This document shows positions 6,682 to 16,144 of a stretch of DNA of 64,000 bases, piece by piece. Source of the stretch: Pseudarcicella hirudinis (lineage in GTDB: Bacteria > Bacteroidota > Bacteroidia > Cytophagales > Spirosomataceae). Under the pieces are notes generated by a model. That model did not search any database. It worked only from the letters and a program-made list of their open reading frames with translations, and was not told where the DNA came from. The translations under genes and the position numbers were made by a program. The DNA lies in the NCBI RefSeq assembly GCF_900115665.1, contig NZ_FOXH01000013.1:62001-126000 (forward strand), read 5' to 3'. How positions within the stretch are numbered: the first letter of the stretch is position 1; every line of letters starts with the position of its first letter.

Positions 6682-9498
6682 ATGGAAGTAATTAAAAGGA
6701 CCTATTTTTTATTGCTGAGCCTACTGGTTTTTGTGAATGCCTCTTACTCGCAAATCAGAATCACTTTACCGCTCAACCGGGCTGTTTATCAGCGTGGAAC
6801 AAATCACCGCTCAACGATAACTGTTGCGGGAAGTTATGATCAGAGAATAGATAAAGTAGAAGCTCGATTTATTCCGGTTTCAGACGGACAAGGTACATTT
6901 CAGGATTGGGTTACTGTGCAACAGAATCCTACTGCCGGAAATTTCAGTGGCGTTGTTTCTGTTCTGGAAGGCTGGTATACTATGGAAGTAAGAGCAAGCT
7001 GGCAAAATAACATTGTCGGAGATGTATCAAGGCTGGACAGGGTAGGCGTAGGAGAGGTCTTTATTATTTCAGGACAATCAAATGCCGAGGGTATTGAAAA
7101 CAGAGGAGAAGTTAGTGCCGCTTCTGACCGGGTGAACTGTTTTAATGGTGGAAATGACCCGATGTTTGGCGGAAATGACTACATAAAATTAAGTCCGTTT
7201 TCAAAGCTTGATGCAGGAGTGAAAATTGCCCCTCGGGGAAGAAGCTCATGGTGCTGGGGGAAACTGGGAGATTTACTCGTATCCAGATTAAATGTTCCTG
7301 TAATGTTTTTCAATACCGGTTTTAATGGAACTTCGGTAGCTAAATGGCAGGAAAGTGCAGAATTTGGGATAACAAGTAATCCATATATCGGAGGTGTCTA
7401 TTTCTACGGAATGCCTTACAGTAATTTAAGAGATGTATTGAAATATTATGCAACCCAGCTTGGTGCAAGAGCCGTACTCTGGATGCAGGGAGAAACAGAT
7501 AATACTGACGGAACCCCGGATTTTCTCTATAGATCCCGCCTTCAGACGGTAATTCAAAAAAGCCGTGATGATTTTGGGAAAAATATCTCCTGGGTTGTGG
7601 CACAGGAATCTGCTTCTGCCCTTGGTGTGGACTGTGGATATATTCCTTCCTCTCCAAGTGTATTGAATGGTCAGTTTCAGGTCATTACTTCTACCCCGAA
7701 TGTTTTCTTTGGTCCTGTTACAGATGGCATCCAGAACCCGGGAAGGTCAGAATGTAATCACTTTAGCGGACAAGGATTGATTGATCTGGCAAACGCCTGG
7801 AACGGAGCATTGAACAGTGATTTCTTTGATCGTTCTATTCCCCATTTACCGGAAGTAATCAGTGCAAATAATACAATTGTCTGTAATTCTGCCAATAGTG
7901 AGGCGACAGTTACCTTACCAGACGGCTATCAGTCTTATGATTGGTCAAATTCCAGTAGTTTTTCGTCTTTTACCAATAGCAAAGTGCTAACTGTTAAAAG
8001 CGGAACTTATTATATTCGTCTGAGAGATTCAAAAGGCCGGATTTTGCAAATGGCTCCTTTGGTAGTTAATGCTGATAATCCGGGAAAAGCTACCATTTCT
8101 CCAAGTGGTATTGTTCCTTTTTGTGAAGGAGAGAGTGCTACTTTAACAGCACAGAATGGGTTATCATACAACTGGAGCAACGGAAGTACCGCTCAGAGTA
8201 TTACGGTAAATGAAAATCAGGATTTTTATGTTCAGATTGTTAATATTTATGGCTGTAAGTCTGATTTCTCTAATTTTGTAGCAGTAAGGTCTAATCCACT
8301 CCCTCCCGCGCCAAGTATTACAAATGACGGCGCAACTACTTTCTGCGAAGATATCGGGGTCAGATTAAATTCTTCCGGAGATGCATCCCTCCGATATTTA
8401 TGGAGTAACGGAGAATCTACTCAAAGTATAAATGTATTTTCAACCGGAACATTTTCAGCAAAAGTAATTGACAAAAATGGCTGTAAATCACCTTCATCTT
8501 CTTCCATTACTACTTTTGCACGTTCATTACCGCCAACACCTGTAGTTTCCAATGATGGAACTACTACGTTTTGTGAGGATTCTTTCGTGACATTGAAATC
8601 TACGAATCTTAATGCGGTTTCCTATAAATGGAGTACAGGGGAGGTTACTCAGAATATAAAAGTGGCTAAAACAGGGATATTTTCCGTAAGAACAGTAGAT
8701 ACATTCGGCTGTATTTCCAGACAATCCAATAATGTTACTACTTTAGCAAATCCACTCCCGCCAAGTCCGAATATTATATCTTACGGTGATACCGTTTTTT
8801 GCGGCGGCGGCAGGGTAGATCTGTCAATCGTAAATAATGCCCTTGCACCGAACTGGGTTGGTCTGACAAATAAACAGAATGTTCTGACCGTTGATAAAAC
8901 GGGTTTATACCAGGCATATGTTACCGATAAAAACGGATGTAATTCAAAACCTTCTAATGGTATATTTGTATCAGTGAAACCAAATCCTGAACAACCGGTT
9001 ATTTTGAGAGCAAGCCCTTATACTTTAGAAGCTTATACCTTGACCGACATATCTGAATATGTATGGGATAACCTTACTAATACACAGACAAAGATTACAA
9101 CCACAAAGGATTTAAGGGTAAACGCAGATGGTTCTTACAGACTGACTACCAAAATAAAATATCCTTCTTCTTACGGAGAGAAGGTATGTGTCTCTACTCC
9201 ATCGAGTATATTCAACTTCTCTCTGGCCAATGTCTTGAAATATGATGACCAGGGGCTGGCTATTTTTCCCAACCCTACTACCGGTCTGACAACACTCGAA
9301 ACCAGAAATGACTGGAAGAGCGTAACTGTAACAGTATATACAATGGATGGTAAAAAGGTTTTTAACCAGACAATTGCCGATTTTAACCAACGTTATGTCT
9401 TTAACTTTACGAATCTGGGCATAGGAGAATACATTATTAAATTTACAGATTCGTCCTCAGTGTATGAAGTAACAAAACGATTGCTGGTAAGCCGGTAA
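6682..9498 (+). CDS. secreted SGNH/sialate O-acetylesterase-like protein, tandem paralogue
   Basis: This 938-residue protein has the same order as its upstream neighbour: signal peptide (1-23), Ig-like N-domain, SGNH catalytic domain with GQSNA (Ser133), WMQGETD (267-273) and NHFSGQG (His360), then about five Ig-like repeats of roughly 85 residues with TTFCED and NGCKS cysteines, and a T9SS sorting tail from IFPNPTTG. The Asn of block III differs (Glu-Thr-Asp against Glu-Asn-Asp in the first copy). It is 137 bases from the first copy and probably arose by tandem duplication. Likely exported by T9SS and surface-attached. Substrate unknown; acetylated glycans are an inference from the family. 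Confidence 0.88.
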   Translation: MEVIKRTYFLLLSLLVFVNASYSQIRITLPLNRAVYQRGTNHRSTITVAGSYDQRIDKVEARFIPVSDGQGTFQDWVTVQQNPTAGNFSGVVSVLEGWYTMEVRASWQNNIVGDVSRLDRVGVGEVFIISGQSNAEGIENRGEVSAASDRVNCFNGGNDPMFGGNDYIKLSPFSKLDAGVKIAPRGRSSWCWGKLGDLLVSRLNVPVMFFNTGFNGTSVAKWQESAEFGITSNPYIGGVYFYGMPYSNLRDVLKYYATQLGARAVLWMQGETDNTDGTPDFLYRSRLQTVIQKSRDDFGKNISWVVAQESASALGVDCGYIPSSPSVLNGQFQVITSTPNVFFGPVTDGIQNPGRSECNHFSGQGLIDLANAWNGALNSDFFDRSIPHLPEVISANNTIVCNSANSEATVTLPDGYQSYDWSNSSSFSSFTNSKVLTVKSGTYYIRLRDSKGRILQMAPLVVNADNPGKATISPSGIVPFCEGESATLTAQNGLSYNWSNGSTAQSITVNENQDFYVQIVNIYGCKSDFSNFVAVRSNPLPPAPSITNDGATTFCEDIGVRLNSSGDASLRYLWSNGESTQSINVFSTGTFSAKVIDKNGCKSPSSSSITTFARSLPPTPVVSNDGTTTFCEDSFVTLKSTNLNAVSYKWSTGEVTQNIKVAKTGIFSVRTVDTFGCISRQSNNVTTLANPLPPSPNIISYGDTVFCGGGRVDLSIVNNALAPNWVGLTNKQNVLTVDKTGLYQAYVTDKNGCNSKPSNGIFVSVKPNPEQPVILRASPYTLEAYTLTDISEYVWDNLTNTQTKITTTKDLRVNADGSYRLTTKIKYPSSYGEKVCVSTPSSIFNFSLANVLKYDDQGLAIFPNPTTGLTTLETRNDWKSVTVTVYTMDGKKVFNQTIADFNQRYVFNFTNLGIGEYIIKFTDSSSVYEVTKRLLVSR

Positions 9499-9520
9499 AC
9501 GTAAACCATATCAGATTATA

Positions 9521-9566
9521 AAGAACCTTCGTGATGGAAAAATACCACTTGCGAAGGTTTTTTCTT
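9521..9566 (+). terminator. terminator after the tandem esterase pair
   Basis: AACCTTCG (9524-9531) pairs with CGAAGGTT (9552-9559) and is followed by TTTTTT. It lies just after the stop of the second SGNH gene. Confidence 0.65.
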
Positions 9567-9733
9567 TGGCCATCTTTTATCAGTTTTATTTTAATGAATT
9601 ACCGGATTTCTGGCATGACTTTGGTAAGCTAAATTATACTGAATACCATTTTCAGATTTTCGTTTGCTCTGCTGTACAATCTAAATGACTTTTAAGTCGT
9701 TATACGACTAACCCAATCTAATTACTCTTTCAA

Positions 9734-10489
9734 ATGAAACGAACTTTGACCTTTTTTTCTGCATGTTTATTGCTTATTTCCCTGATGTCGGACATGCCTG
9801 GTTTTATTCAGCCTGATTCTTCTTCTTCCATCTTAAAAGGTGCCTGGGAAAAGAAAGATGCTTCAGGAAATATTACTACATTGATTTGTACTGAAAAATA
9901 TCTGATGTTTGCCAGTTACAGTATTTCCGGTAAAAAATACCTTAAATCAGGTGGAGGGCCTTACCAGCTTTCTTCTGCAAACGGCACAGAAATCATGAGT
10001 TTTACCCGTGATTTTAATACAGAAGATTCGACGAAAGTAGGACTGACCATTGCGAATGATTATACATTGAGCGGAGAGAAACTGGTAGTTCCATCGGGAC
10101 CTTTACAAGGCAGCTGGGATAAGGTTAAAGAACCCAAAGGTGCCACTGTCCTTACATCTGCATGGCGGATTATTAGCAGAGAAGGGGCAGACGGCAAAAT
10201 GGTAAAAATGATGAAAGGATCCAGAAAAACAATAAAAATCCTTTCAGGGAGTCATTTCCAATGGGCAGCGATAGATACTGATACAAAAATATTCAGCGGA
10301 ACAGGTGGTGGAACTTATGCATTGAAAGATGGCAAATATGTGGAAACACTTGACTTTTTCTCAAAAGACAATAACCGCGTAGGCAAAAATTTATCCTTCA
10401 GTTATACACTGAACGGTAAGGAGTGGGAGCATACAGGTGTAAGTTCTACGGGAAGCAGAGTCCATGAAATATGGGAAAAACAGGAATAA
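9734..10489 (+). CDS. secreted protein with two lipocalin-like repeats, function unknown
   Basis: The 251-residue product starts with a hydrophobic signal-like segment (about 1-25). It then holds two homologous halves. Residues about 35-135 run LKGAWEKKDASGN ... GGGPYQL ... FNTEDSTKVG ... YTLSGEKL ... GSWDKVKE; residues about 140-251 run LTSAWRIISREGADG ... GGGTYALKDGKY ... FSKDNNRVGK ... YTLNGKEW ... HEIWEKQE. Each half looks like a small beta-barrel of the lipocalin-like type seen in Bacteroidota secreted proteins, so this is an internal duplication. No catalytic motif is visible. It stands alone between two terminators. Confidence 0.7.
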   Translation: MKRTLTFFSACLLLISLMSDMPGFIQPDSSSSILKGAWEKKDASGNITTLICTEKYLMFASYSISGKKYLKSGGGPYQLSSANGTEIMSFTRDFNTEDSTKVGLTIANDYTLSGEKLVVPSGPLQGSWDKVKEPKGATVLTSAWRIISREGADGKMVKMMKGSRKTIKILSGSHFQWAAIDTDTKIFSGTGGGTYALKDGKYVETLDFFSKDNNRVGKNLSFSYTLNGKEWEHTGVSSTGSRVHEIWEKQE

Positions 10490-10500
10490 TTTTCCTGAAA

Positions 10501-10552
10501 TGTAATCAAACAATAAACCCCGGTCAAAACCGGGGTTTATTGTTTGATTACA
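10501..10552. terminator. perfect 23-bp bidirectional terminator
   Basis: Bases 10501-10523 pair without mismatch with 10530-10552 around the loop TCAAAA. The arm includes the TAA of the leftward M28 peptidase gene (10548-10550). One hairpin thus ends both the rightward duplicated-domain gene and the leftward peptidase gene. Confidence 0.9.
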
Positions 10553-11894
10553 TTCCTACTTTGGGAAGAATTGGTAAACTCTCATTCCCGTCTTCACTTA
10601 CTGCCTGAACGGCAAAGAAATAATGGTCTTTTGAATAAGGAATAACAATTCCGTTCTTACTGGTAAATATCTTTTTTTGCCAGAAAGGCTGATATGTCTC
10701 ACGAATTAATACATAATATCCCTTAGCTTTTCCTGATTTGGGTGCCTGCCAGAATAATGTTGTAGAGTTGGTCAGCATTTTCACGTCAATCGTAACATTC
10801 TGAGGAGTTGAAGGAGCTTTTGCCAGATTGGCAAGAGTTGATAGATTCATGGCGGTATTCTTACGCAAATACTCAAAATCCATATATTCCGGATAATCTC
10901 CGTATTTTATCCCGTTTTCAGTACGAAGATCTTGGTGCTGGTGTTCGAAATTTTCATTCATTTCTGTAACCCTCACCGCGGCAAAACCTTTGTTTACAAA
11001 AGGTGTATGATCTCCTCCTCTTAAAAATCTGTCGTTTCGGTAAACCATCACTACTTCGAGGTTATCAACATATCTTTCTCCTACTTCTTTGGTATATCTG
11101 GCAAGCTGACGGGCCTTACCATCATTTTCCTGTCCCATATTTCTGATGCCGGAAGCTTTGCTTTCAATTTCAAAGGCCGGTAATCCTTCGCTGAAAATCC
11201 GCACTTTTGTATTCTCAATGATACGGGTTTCATTACTGTTATTAGATCCGACAATATCATTGTTTAAAATTGCCTCAATATTCCATTTTTCATTTGCAGC
11301 TTTGTCTGCCAGATAATTGGCCCCCAATAAACCTTGCTCTTCACCACTGACTACCAGAAAAATGATTGTCGCCGGGAATTTGGCTTTAGACATTACCCTG
11401 GCCAGTTCAATTACTGTAGCTGTCCCGGAACCATCGTCATTTGCGCCAGGAGCATCTGATTCACGATTCATGACATTGGTAACTCTGCTGTCGATATGGC
11501 CGCTGACGAGGAAAATCCGATCATCATTCGGATCAGTACCTTTCAAAATCCCCATCACATTGCCCATATCCTGTTCTTTATCTACCCTTTTTCCGTCAGG
11601 TTTTAAAATCCAGCTGTCTATTTTAGCGGTCATTCTGCCTTCAGATTCTTTAGCAAACTCCTGAAAGCGGCTTAATACCCAGTTTCGGGCTGATCCGATT
11701 CCTTTTTTAGGGTCTGTTGTAGTACTTAAAGTATGCCTGGTTCCGAAACTTACCAATTTAAGAATATGCGCTTTTAAACTATCTGCCGAAACCTGGCTTA
11801 CCATTTGTTCGATAGCCGGATCCCGTTGAATGATTTTTTGCGCACTTACCTGTAAAGAGATAAAAGAACAGAGTAAACAAATTGTTTTTTTCAT
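10548..11894 (-). CDS. secreted M28 family zinc metallopeptidase with C-terminal fibronectin-like domain
   Basis: The 448-residue protein has a signal peptide (1-18). Its M28 aminopeptidase domain (about 105-350) shows the co-catalytic zinc ligands: GHIDS (His, Asp), GANDDGSG (Asp), SGEEQGLLG (catalytic and ligand Glu), NNDIVG (Asp) and GGDHTPF (His). From about residue 360 an APSTPQNV... segment has the look of a fibronectin type III-like module. The protein probably acts in the periplasm or outside the cell, trimming N-terminal amino acids from peptides. No T9SS tail is present. It is monocistronic and convergent with the duplicated-domain gene. Confidence 0.9.
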   Translation of the reverse strand: MKKTICLLCSFISLQVSAQKIIQRDPAIEQMVSQVSADSLKAHILKLVSFGTRHTLSTTTDPKKGIGSARNWVLSRFQEFAKESEGRMTAKIDSWILKPDGKRVDKEQDMGNVMGILKGTDPNDDRIFLVSGHIDSRVTNVMNRESDAPGANDDGSGTATVIELARVMSKAKFPATIIFLVVSGEEQGLLGANYLADKAANEKWNIEAILNNDIVGSNNSNETRIIENTKVRIFSEGLPAFEIESKASGIRNMGQENDGKARQLARYTKEVGERYVDNLEVVMVYRNDRFLRGGDHTPFVNKGFAAVRVTEMNENFEHQHQDLRTENGIKYGDYPEYMDFEYLRKNTAMNLSTLANLAKAPSTPQNVTIDVKMLTNSTTLFWQAPKSGKAKGYYVLIRETYQPFWQKKIFTSKNGIVIPYSKDHYFFAVQAVSEDGNESLPILPKVGM

Positions 11895-12306
11895 GAAGAT
11901 GAAGTCTGATTTAAGTAGTTAAGGTAGTAATTTTTTAAAATAGATGTTGATGTCCCCGAATGATTTTAAATCAGAGAAATCTACAATTGATAAAGATAGA
12001 AAAAAAAGTAAAATTAAGTATAGCTGAACCATCAAATAGTACTAAAGCAGGACAGTCCTGCTTAGTATTGTTATATATTTTCTTTAAATTACAAAATGAT
12101 AATATTTTGTAATTTATTGTAAATGAGTGAATTGTGCTTGTTTTAGTGTATTTTCCGGTATTTGGAATAAGTAACAGAGAAAATGTTTAAATGTATGTAT
12201 AACACATTAGAACAGTTTTTACTAACTTTGGCCCACTGAAAAGTAAATAAAATTTTCCATAAATAATTCCCCAATTGAATTGATCGAAATAAAATCAAAT
12301 CTGAAA
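11895..12306. other. 412-base divergent intergenic region with two inverted repeats
   Basis: The region separates the leftward peptidase and rightward DUF1080 genes. It contains an imperfect inverted repeat around AAGCAGGA-CAG-TCCTGCTT (12035-12069), a perfect 12-bp dyad (12086-12115), and TAACTTTG, a possible -7 element, at 12223-12230. No RNA gene or convincing ORF is seen. Confidence 0.45.
12086..12115. repeat. perfect 12-bp inverted repeat, operator-like
   Basis: AAATTACAAAAT (12086-12097) is mirrored by ATTTTGTAATTT (12104-12115) with a six-base spacer. It lies about 110 bases before the candidate -7 element of the DUF1080 gene. Lack of G/C makes it a poor terminator, so a protein-binding site is plausible but unproven. 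Confidence 0.4.
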
Positions 12307-14133
12307 ATGTTTAAAAAGCTACTGATTTTGTTATTCCCCGTATCGGTTATGGCACAGACCGAGATTCCGCTGAATGATTTAAGCGCTTTCAAGAACCCCA
12401 GTGCAAACTGGAGCATTGAAGGAGATGCCTCCGGAAACCCGAATAGTTCGGTTATTACACCTAAAGCCGGAAAAGGTGTTTTGCTTTGTACTTTAAAAGG
12501 AGCAAAATATCAGAGAACTGATGATTTAAGGTTTAATCTTGAACACGGAGATATCAGATTATCACTTGATTTTATTATACCGAAGGGATCCAATTCCGGT
12601 ATCTATTTACAAGGCAGATATGAGGTGCAGATTTTTGACTCATGGTTGAAAAAAGTTCCGGGAGACGGAGACTGCGGAGCAATTTACCACCGTTGGGATG
12701 AAACCCGAGGCAAGGGAAAAGAAGGTTATGAAGGACATGCTCCTTTGCAGAATGCCTGTAAAGCACCCGGCCTTTGGAACCATATCGATATTGATTTTAA
12801 AGCACCGACTTTTGATGCCTCGGGGAAGAAAATCACGAATGCCCGATTCAATAAAGTGGTATTAAACGGCGTAACAATCCATGAAAATATAGAATTGCTG
12901 GGAGTAACCCGTGGAGCGATTTTTCCGGAAGAGGGTACAAAAGGCCCGATCCTTATTCAGGGAGATCACGGACAGGTCGCTTTCAAAAATATCAGATATG
13001 AAGTTTTTGATAAACCATTGGCAACATTCAGCCCGGTAACATTCGACTATTTTGAAGGAAAACTGGCCGATTTGAAGACTGATAAATTAAAACCGGTAAA
13101 ATCTGGAAAATCTGATAAGCCGACCATGAAACTTGCTGAGGCAAAATCTGACTTTCTTATCAGATTTCAGGGAAAAATTACTGCTTCTGAGGCCGATAAT
13201 TATTTGTTTACAACCAACTGGACCGGAACAGGTGCGTTGATAGTTGACGGAGATACGATCACAAAAGGCTCACACTGGTATAGTGAAAGTGTGAAAGGAA
13301 GTAAAAACCTGAGTGCTGGCGAACATACATATACTTTGATTTATGCCAAAGATTTTTCATGGGGACCTAAAGGTTTGGGTTTGTTTATTGAGAGAGTTGG
13401 CAGCTGGAAACAAAACATAACAGAACGTACTTCCTTACCTGAACCTGAGCCAACCCCTTTGGTTGAAGTGAAAGTTTCTGATGAAACAATGCTCCAGCGT
13501 TCTTTTGTAATGTTCGGGAAAAAGAAAATTACTCATGCAATTAATGTGGGTATGCCAAATGGACTGAATTTCTCCTATAATTTAAACCAGGGAGGATTCT
13601 TACAAATATGGCGCGGAGCGTTTCTGGATGCTACAGAAATGTGGTATGAGCGGGGTGAGCCACAAATTGGACAGGCTATGGGAGCTGCTGTGACTATGAA
13701 CAATAAGTTTCCATTGGTTTATGCAATGGATAATAATGGTGTTTTTCCTGACTCTTCGGCGGATTTGCAATATAAAGGATATCGCCTGGAGAAGAAGACC
13801 GCATCCAATGGTAATGTGGCCTCTTATCCTGTATTCATGTATGCTTACAAAGGAGTAAATGTGAAAGACCAGGAAACTCCTTTGGATAGCGGAGAAGGAA
13901 TAAAACGTCAATTGAGTGTGGAAGGTGAATCAACAGGTAAACTATATGCGCTATTGGCAGAAGGCTCAAAAATTGAGGATGCCGGTGGAAACCGATTTAA
14001 TGTAGATGGCCAGATTTATGTGCAGACATTCCCTTCTGAAACAAACAAGCCATTTATTCGGGATAACAATGGCAGAAAGCAATTAGTGACATTAGTTGAA
14101 GGAAAGGAAATCACATATCATTTGATTTTTTAA
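12307..14133 (+). CDS. secreted DUF1080 (LamG-like glycoside hydrolase-type) protein with PA14 domain
   Basis: From ATG 12307 the protein has 608 residues with a signal peptide (1-18, ending VMAQ). A DUF1080 domain (about 30-235; now often called 3-keto-disaccharide hydrolase) contains SNSGIYLQGRYEVQIFDSW and GDCGAIY. A PA14-like beta domain (about 245-375; ADNYLFTTNWTGTG, SAGEHTYTLIYA) follows, then an unassigned C-terminal region (about 390-608). I chose 12307 over the start at 12280 because it begins directly at the signal peptide. The next gene, a propeller-cytochrome protein, follows after 13 bases, so the two are co-transcribed. DUF1080 and such dehydrogenases recur together in Bacteroidota and Planctomycetota carbohydrate loci. 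The joint substrate is unknown. Confidence 0.85.
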   Translation: MFKKLLILLFPVSVMAQTEIPLNDLSAFKNPSANWSIEGDASGNPNSSVITPKAGKGVLLCTLKGAKYQRTDDLRFNLEHGDIRLSLDFIIPKGSNSGIYLQGRYEVQIFDSWLKKVPGDGDCGAIYHRWDETRGKGKEGYEGHAPLQNACKAPGLWNHIDIDFKAPTFDASGKKITNARFNKVVLNGVTIHENIELLGVTRGAIFPEEGTKGPILIQGDHGQVAFKNIRYEVFDKPLATFSPVTFDYFEGKLADLKTDKLKPVKSGKSDKPTMKLAEAKSDFLIRFQGKITASEADNYLFTTNWTGTGALIVDGDTITKGSHWYSESVKGSKNLSAGEHTYTLIYAKDFSWGPKGLGLFIERVGSWKQNITERTSLPEPEPTPLVEVKVSDETMLQRSFVMFGKKKITHAINVGMPNGLNFSYNLNQGGFLQIWRGAFLDATEMWYERGEPQIGQAMGAAVTMNNKFPLVYAMDNNGVFPDSSADLQYKGYRLEKKTASNGNVASYPVFMYAYKGVNVKDQETPLDSGEGIKRQLSVEGESTGKLYALLAEGSKIEDAGGNRFNVDGQIYVQTFPSETNKPFIRDNNGRKQLVTLVEGKEITYHLIF

Positions 14134-14146
14134 TTGAACAAAGAAC

Positions 14147-16048
14147 ATGATACATCAAGTCAAAACAAAAATATTTACATTAACCGCTGCTGCCTGCCTG
14201 TTGGCCGGACAGTTATTGATGGCTCAGAATAAGCCTAAAGCAATGACTGAAGAGGATTATTATGAAATAAAAACGCTTTCGATCCCTTCTGATATTAAGC
14301 TGGAAGTAGGTGGAGTAGCACCTATTCCTGATGGCAGAGTAGCTGTTTGTACAAGAAGAGGAGAGGTGTGGATGATAGAAAACCCCTATCAGATAGGAGG
14401 AACGGTACCTCATTATACCCTTTTTGCAAGCGGTCTTCATGAAGCATTAGGATTAGCTTATAAAGACGGTTCTTTATATTGTACTCAAAGAGGAGAGCTA
14501 ACCAAACTGACAGATACCGATGCAGACGGGAAGGCAGATCTTTATGAATGTGTCGCTACATGGCCGCTTTCAGGAAATTATCATGAGTATTCTTATGGCC
14601 CTGTTTTCGATAAAAACGGTGATATGTATCTTACTTTTAATGTGGCCTGGGTTGGTTATGGTGAGGGAAAACTGGCAAAATGGAGAGGCTGGCTTGTGAA
14701 AGTAAGAAAAGACGGATCACTTGAGCCGATAGCAACCGGATTGCGTTCACCTGCCGGATTTAATATTAACGCTGCCGGAGATATTCTTTTTGGCGAAAAT
14801 CAGGGAGACTGGGTTGGCTCAGGAAGAATTACGCATCTCGAAAAAGGTGATTTTGCAGGAAATGCGGGAGGATTGTATTGGACAAAAGAACCGGATTCTC
14901 CTTTGAAACTTACCAGAGAAGATTTACCCGATAACGGGGAGCCAATGTATGAAGCAGCCAAGAAAGTTAAGCAGCTAAAACTTCCTGCGGTATGGTTTCC
15001 ACATGCTTTAATGGGTATTTCCACAGCGGATATGCTTGAAGATGTAACAGATGGCAAATTCGGACCTTTTGAAGGACAATATTTTGTACTTGATCAGGGG
15101 CAGTCTAAGGCAATGCGTATGGTTCTTGAAAAAGTTAACGGAAAATACCAGGGAGCCTGCTTTCCTTTCCGCGATGGATTCCAGTCCGGGACAATCAGAG
15201 CAAGATGGGGAAATGACGGATCTATGTTTGTCGGAATGACTTCAAGAGGTTGGGGCTCAACAGGTAAAGATCTCTATGGTTTGCAGAGACTTGTCTGGAA
15301 TGGTCGTCTGCCGTTTGAAATGAAGACTATTCTGGCTAAACCTGATGGTTTTGAAATCGAATTTACGCAACCAATCAGTAAGCAGGCTGCTGAAAATCTA
15401 AGCAGCTATGAATTAAAGAGTTTTACCTACAAATATCATCATAATTACGGAAGCCCGATCATTAATCAGGAAAACTGCCCTTTGAAAGGTGTAATTGTTT
15501 CTGAAGATCGTCTGAAGGTTCGTCTTGTAGTGGATAACCTTAGAAAAGGATATATCCATCAGGTAACGGCTTCAGGCATTGTTAATGAAGAAGGACAGCC
15601 TTTGCTGCATGATTTCGGGTTTTATACACTTAATGATATCCCTTCGGGGGAATTAGCGAAGCTTCCTGCAAAATCGGCCAATTCAAATTCTGCAAAGGAT
15701 GTTAAAAAAGCGGTAAAAGTTACAGAAGTTAAAGCGTCTCCAAATGCTCCTGTTGATACAAAGCAGGTAATGGCTCTTTTGAAAAAACATGCCTGTACAA
15801 GTTGTCATGCTGCTGATAGCAAAGTTGTTGGTCCTGCGTTTGCGGAAGTAGCCAAGCGTAAATATACCAATGAGCAGATTCTGGAATTAGTGTATAATCC
15901 CAAGCCTGAAAACTGGCCTGATTTTGCTACAGAAATGGCATCAATGACACATGTTCCGAAAGGCGATGTATTAAAAATTGCAGCCTGGATTAACTCTCTT
16001 GGGAAAAAAGCAAAACCGGATACAGAGAAATTACTGAACAGAGATTAA
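14147..16048 (+). CDS. periplasmic PQQ/sorbosone dehydrogenase-like propeller fused to cytochrome c
   Basis: The 633-residue protein has a signal peptide (about 1-26). A beta-propeller of the glucose/sorbosone dehydrogenase-like, membrane-bound dehydrogenase type covers about 40-480, with GLRSPAGFNIN, FGENQGDWVGSG and VWFPHALMGIS. A C-terminal class I cytochrome c domain (about 540-633) has the haem site CTSCH at 550-554 and a likely Met ligand in the EMASMTHVPKGD segment. It probably oxidises a sugar or alcohol in the periplasm and passes electrons to haem c. It is the second gene of an operon with the DUF1080-PA14 gene, closed by an 18-bp hairpin. Confidence 0.87.
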   Translation: MIHQVKTKIFTLTAAACLLAGQLLMAQNKPKAMTEEDYYEIKTLSIPSDIKLEVGGVAPIPDGRVAVCTRRGEVWMIENPYQIGGTVPHYTLFASGLHEALGLAYKDGSLYCTQRGELTKLTDTDADGKADLYECVATWPLSGNYHEYSYGPVFDKNGDMYLTFNVAWVGYGEGKLAKWRGWLVKVRKDGSLEPIATGLRSPAGFNINAAGDILFGENQGDWVGSGRITHLEKGDFAGNAGGLYWTKEPDSPLKLTREDLPDNGEPMYEAAKKVKQLKLPAVWFPHALMGISTADMLEDVTDGKFGPFEGQYFVLDQGQSKAMRMVLEKVNGKYQGACFPFRDGFQSGTIRARWGNDGSMFVGMTSRGWGSTGKDLYGLQRLVWNGRLPFEMKTILAKPDGFEIEFTQPISKQAAENLSSYELKSFTYKYHHNYGSPIINQENCPLKGVIVSEDRLKVRLVVDNLRKGYIHQVTASGIVNEEGQPLLHDFGFYTLNDIPSGELAKLPAKSANSNSAKDVKKAVKVTEVKASPNAPVDTKQVMALLKKHACTSCHAADSKVVGPAFAEVAKRKYTNEQILELVYNPKPENWPDFATEMASMTHVPKGDVLKIAAWINSLGKKAKPDTEKLLNRD

Positions 16049-16067
16049 ATAAAAAGAAATACAGTTT

Positions 16068-16120
16068 ACATAAAAAGAGAAGAGCGTTTGGGTTCCCCGA
16101 AGGCTCTTCTCTTTTTATGT
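16068..16120. terminator. bidirectional 18-bp terminator
   Basis: ACATAAAAAGAGAAGAGC (16068-16085) pairs perfectly with GCTCTTCTCTTTTTATGT (16103-16120). It sits between the rightward dehydrogenase gene and the leftward anti-sigma gene. Confidence 0.85.
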
Positions 16121-16144
16121 AAGATTTAAGAATATGACAATTTT

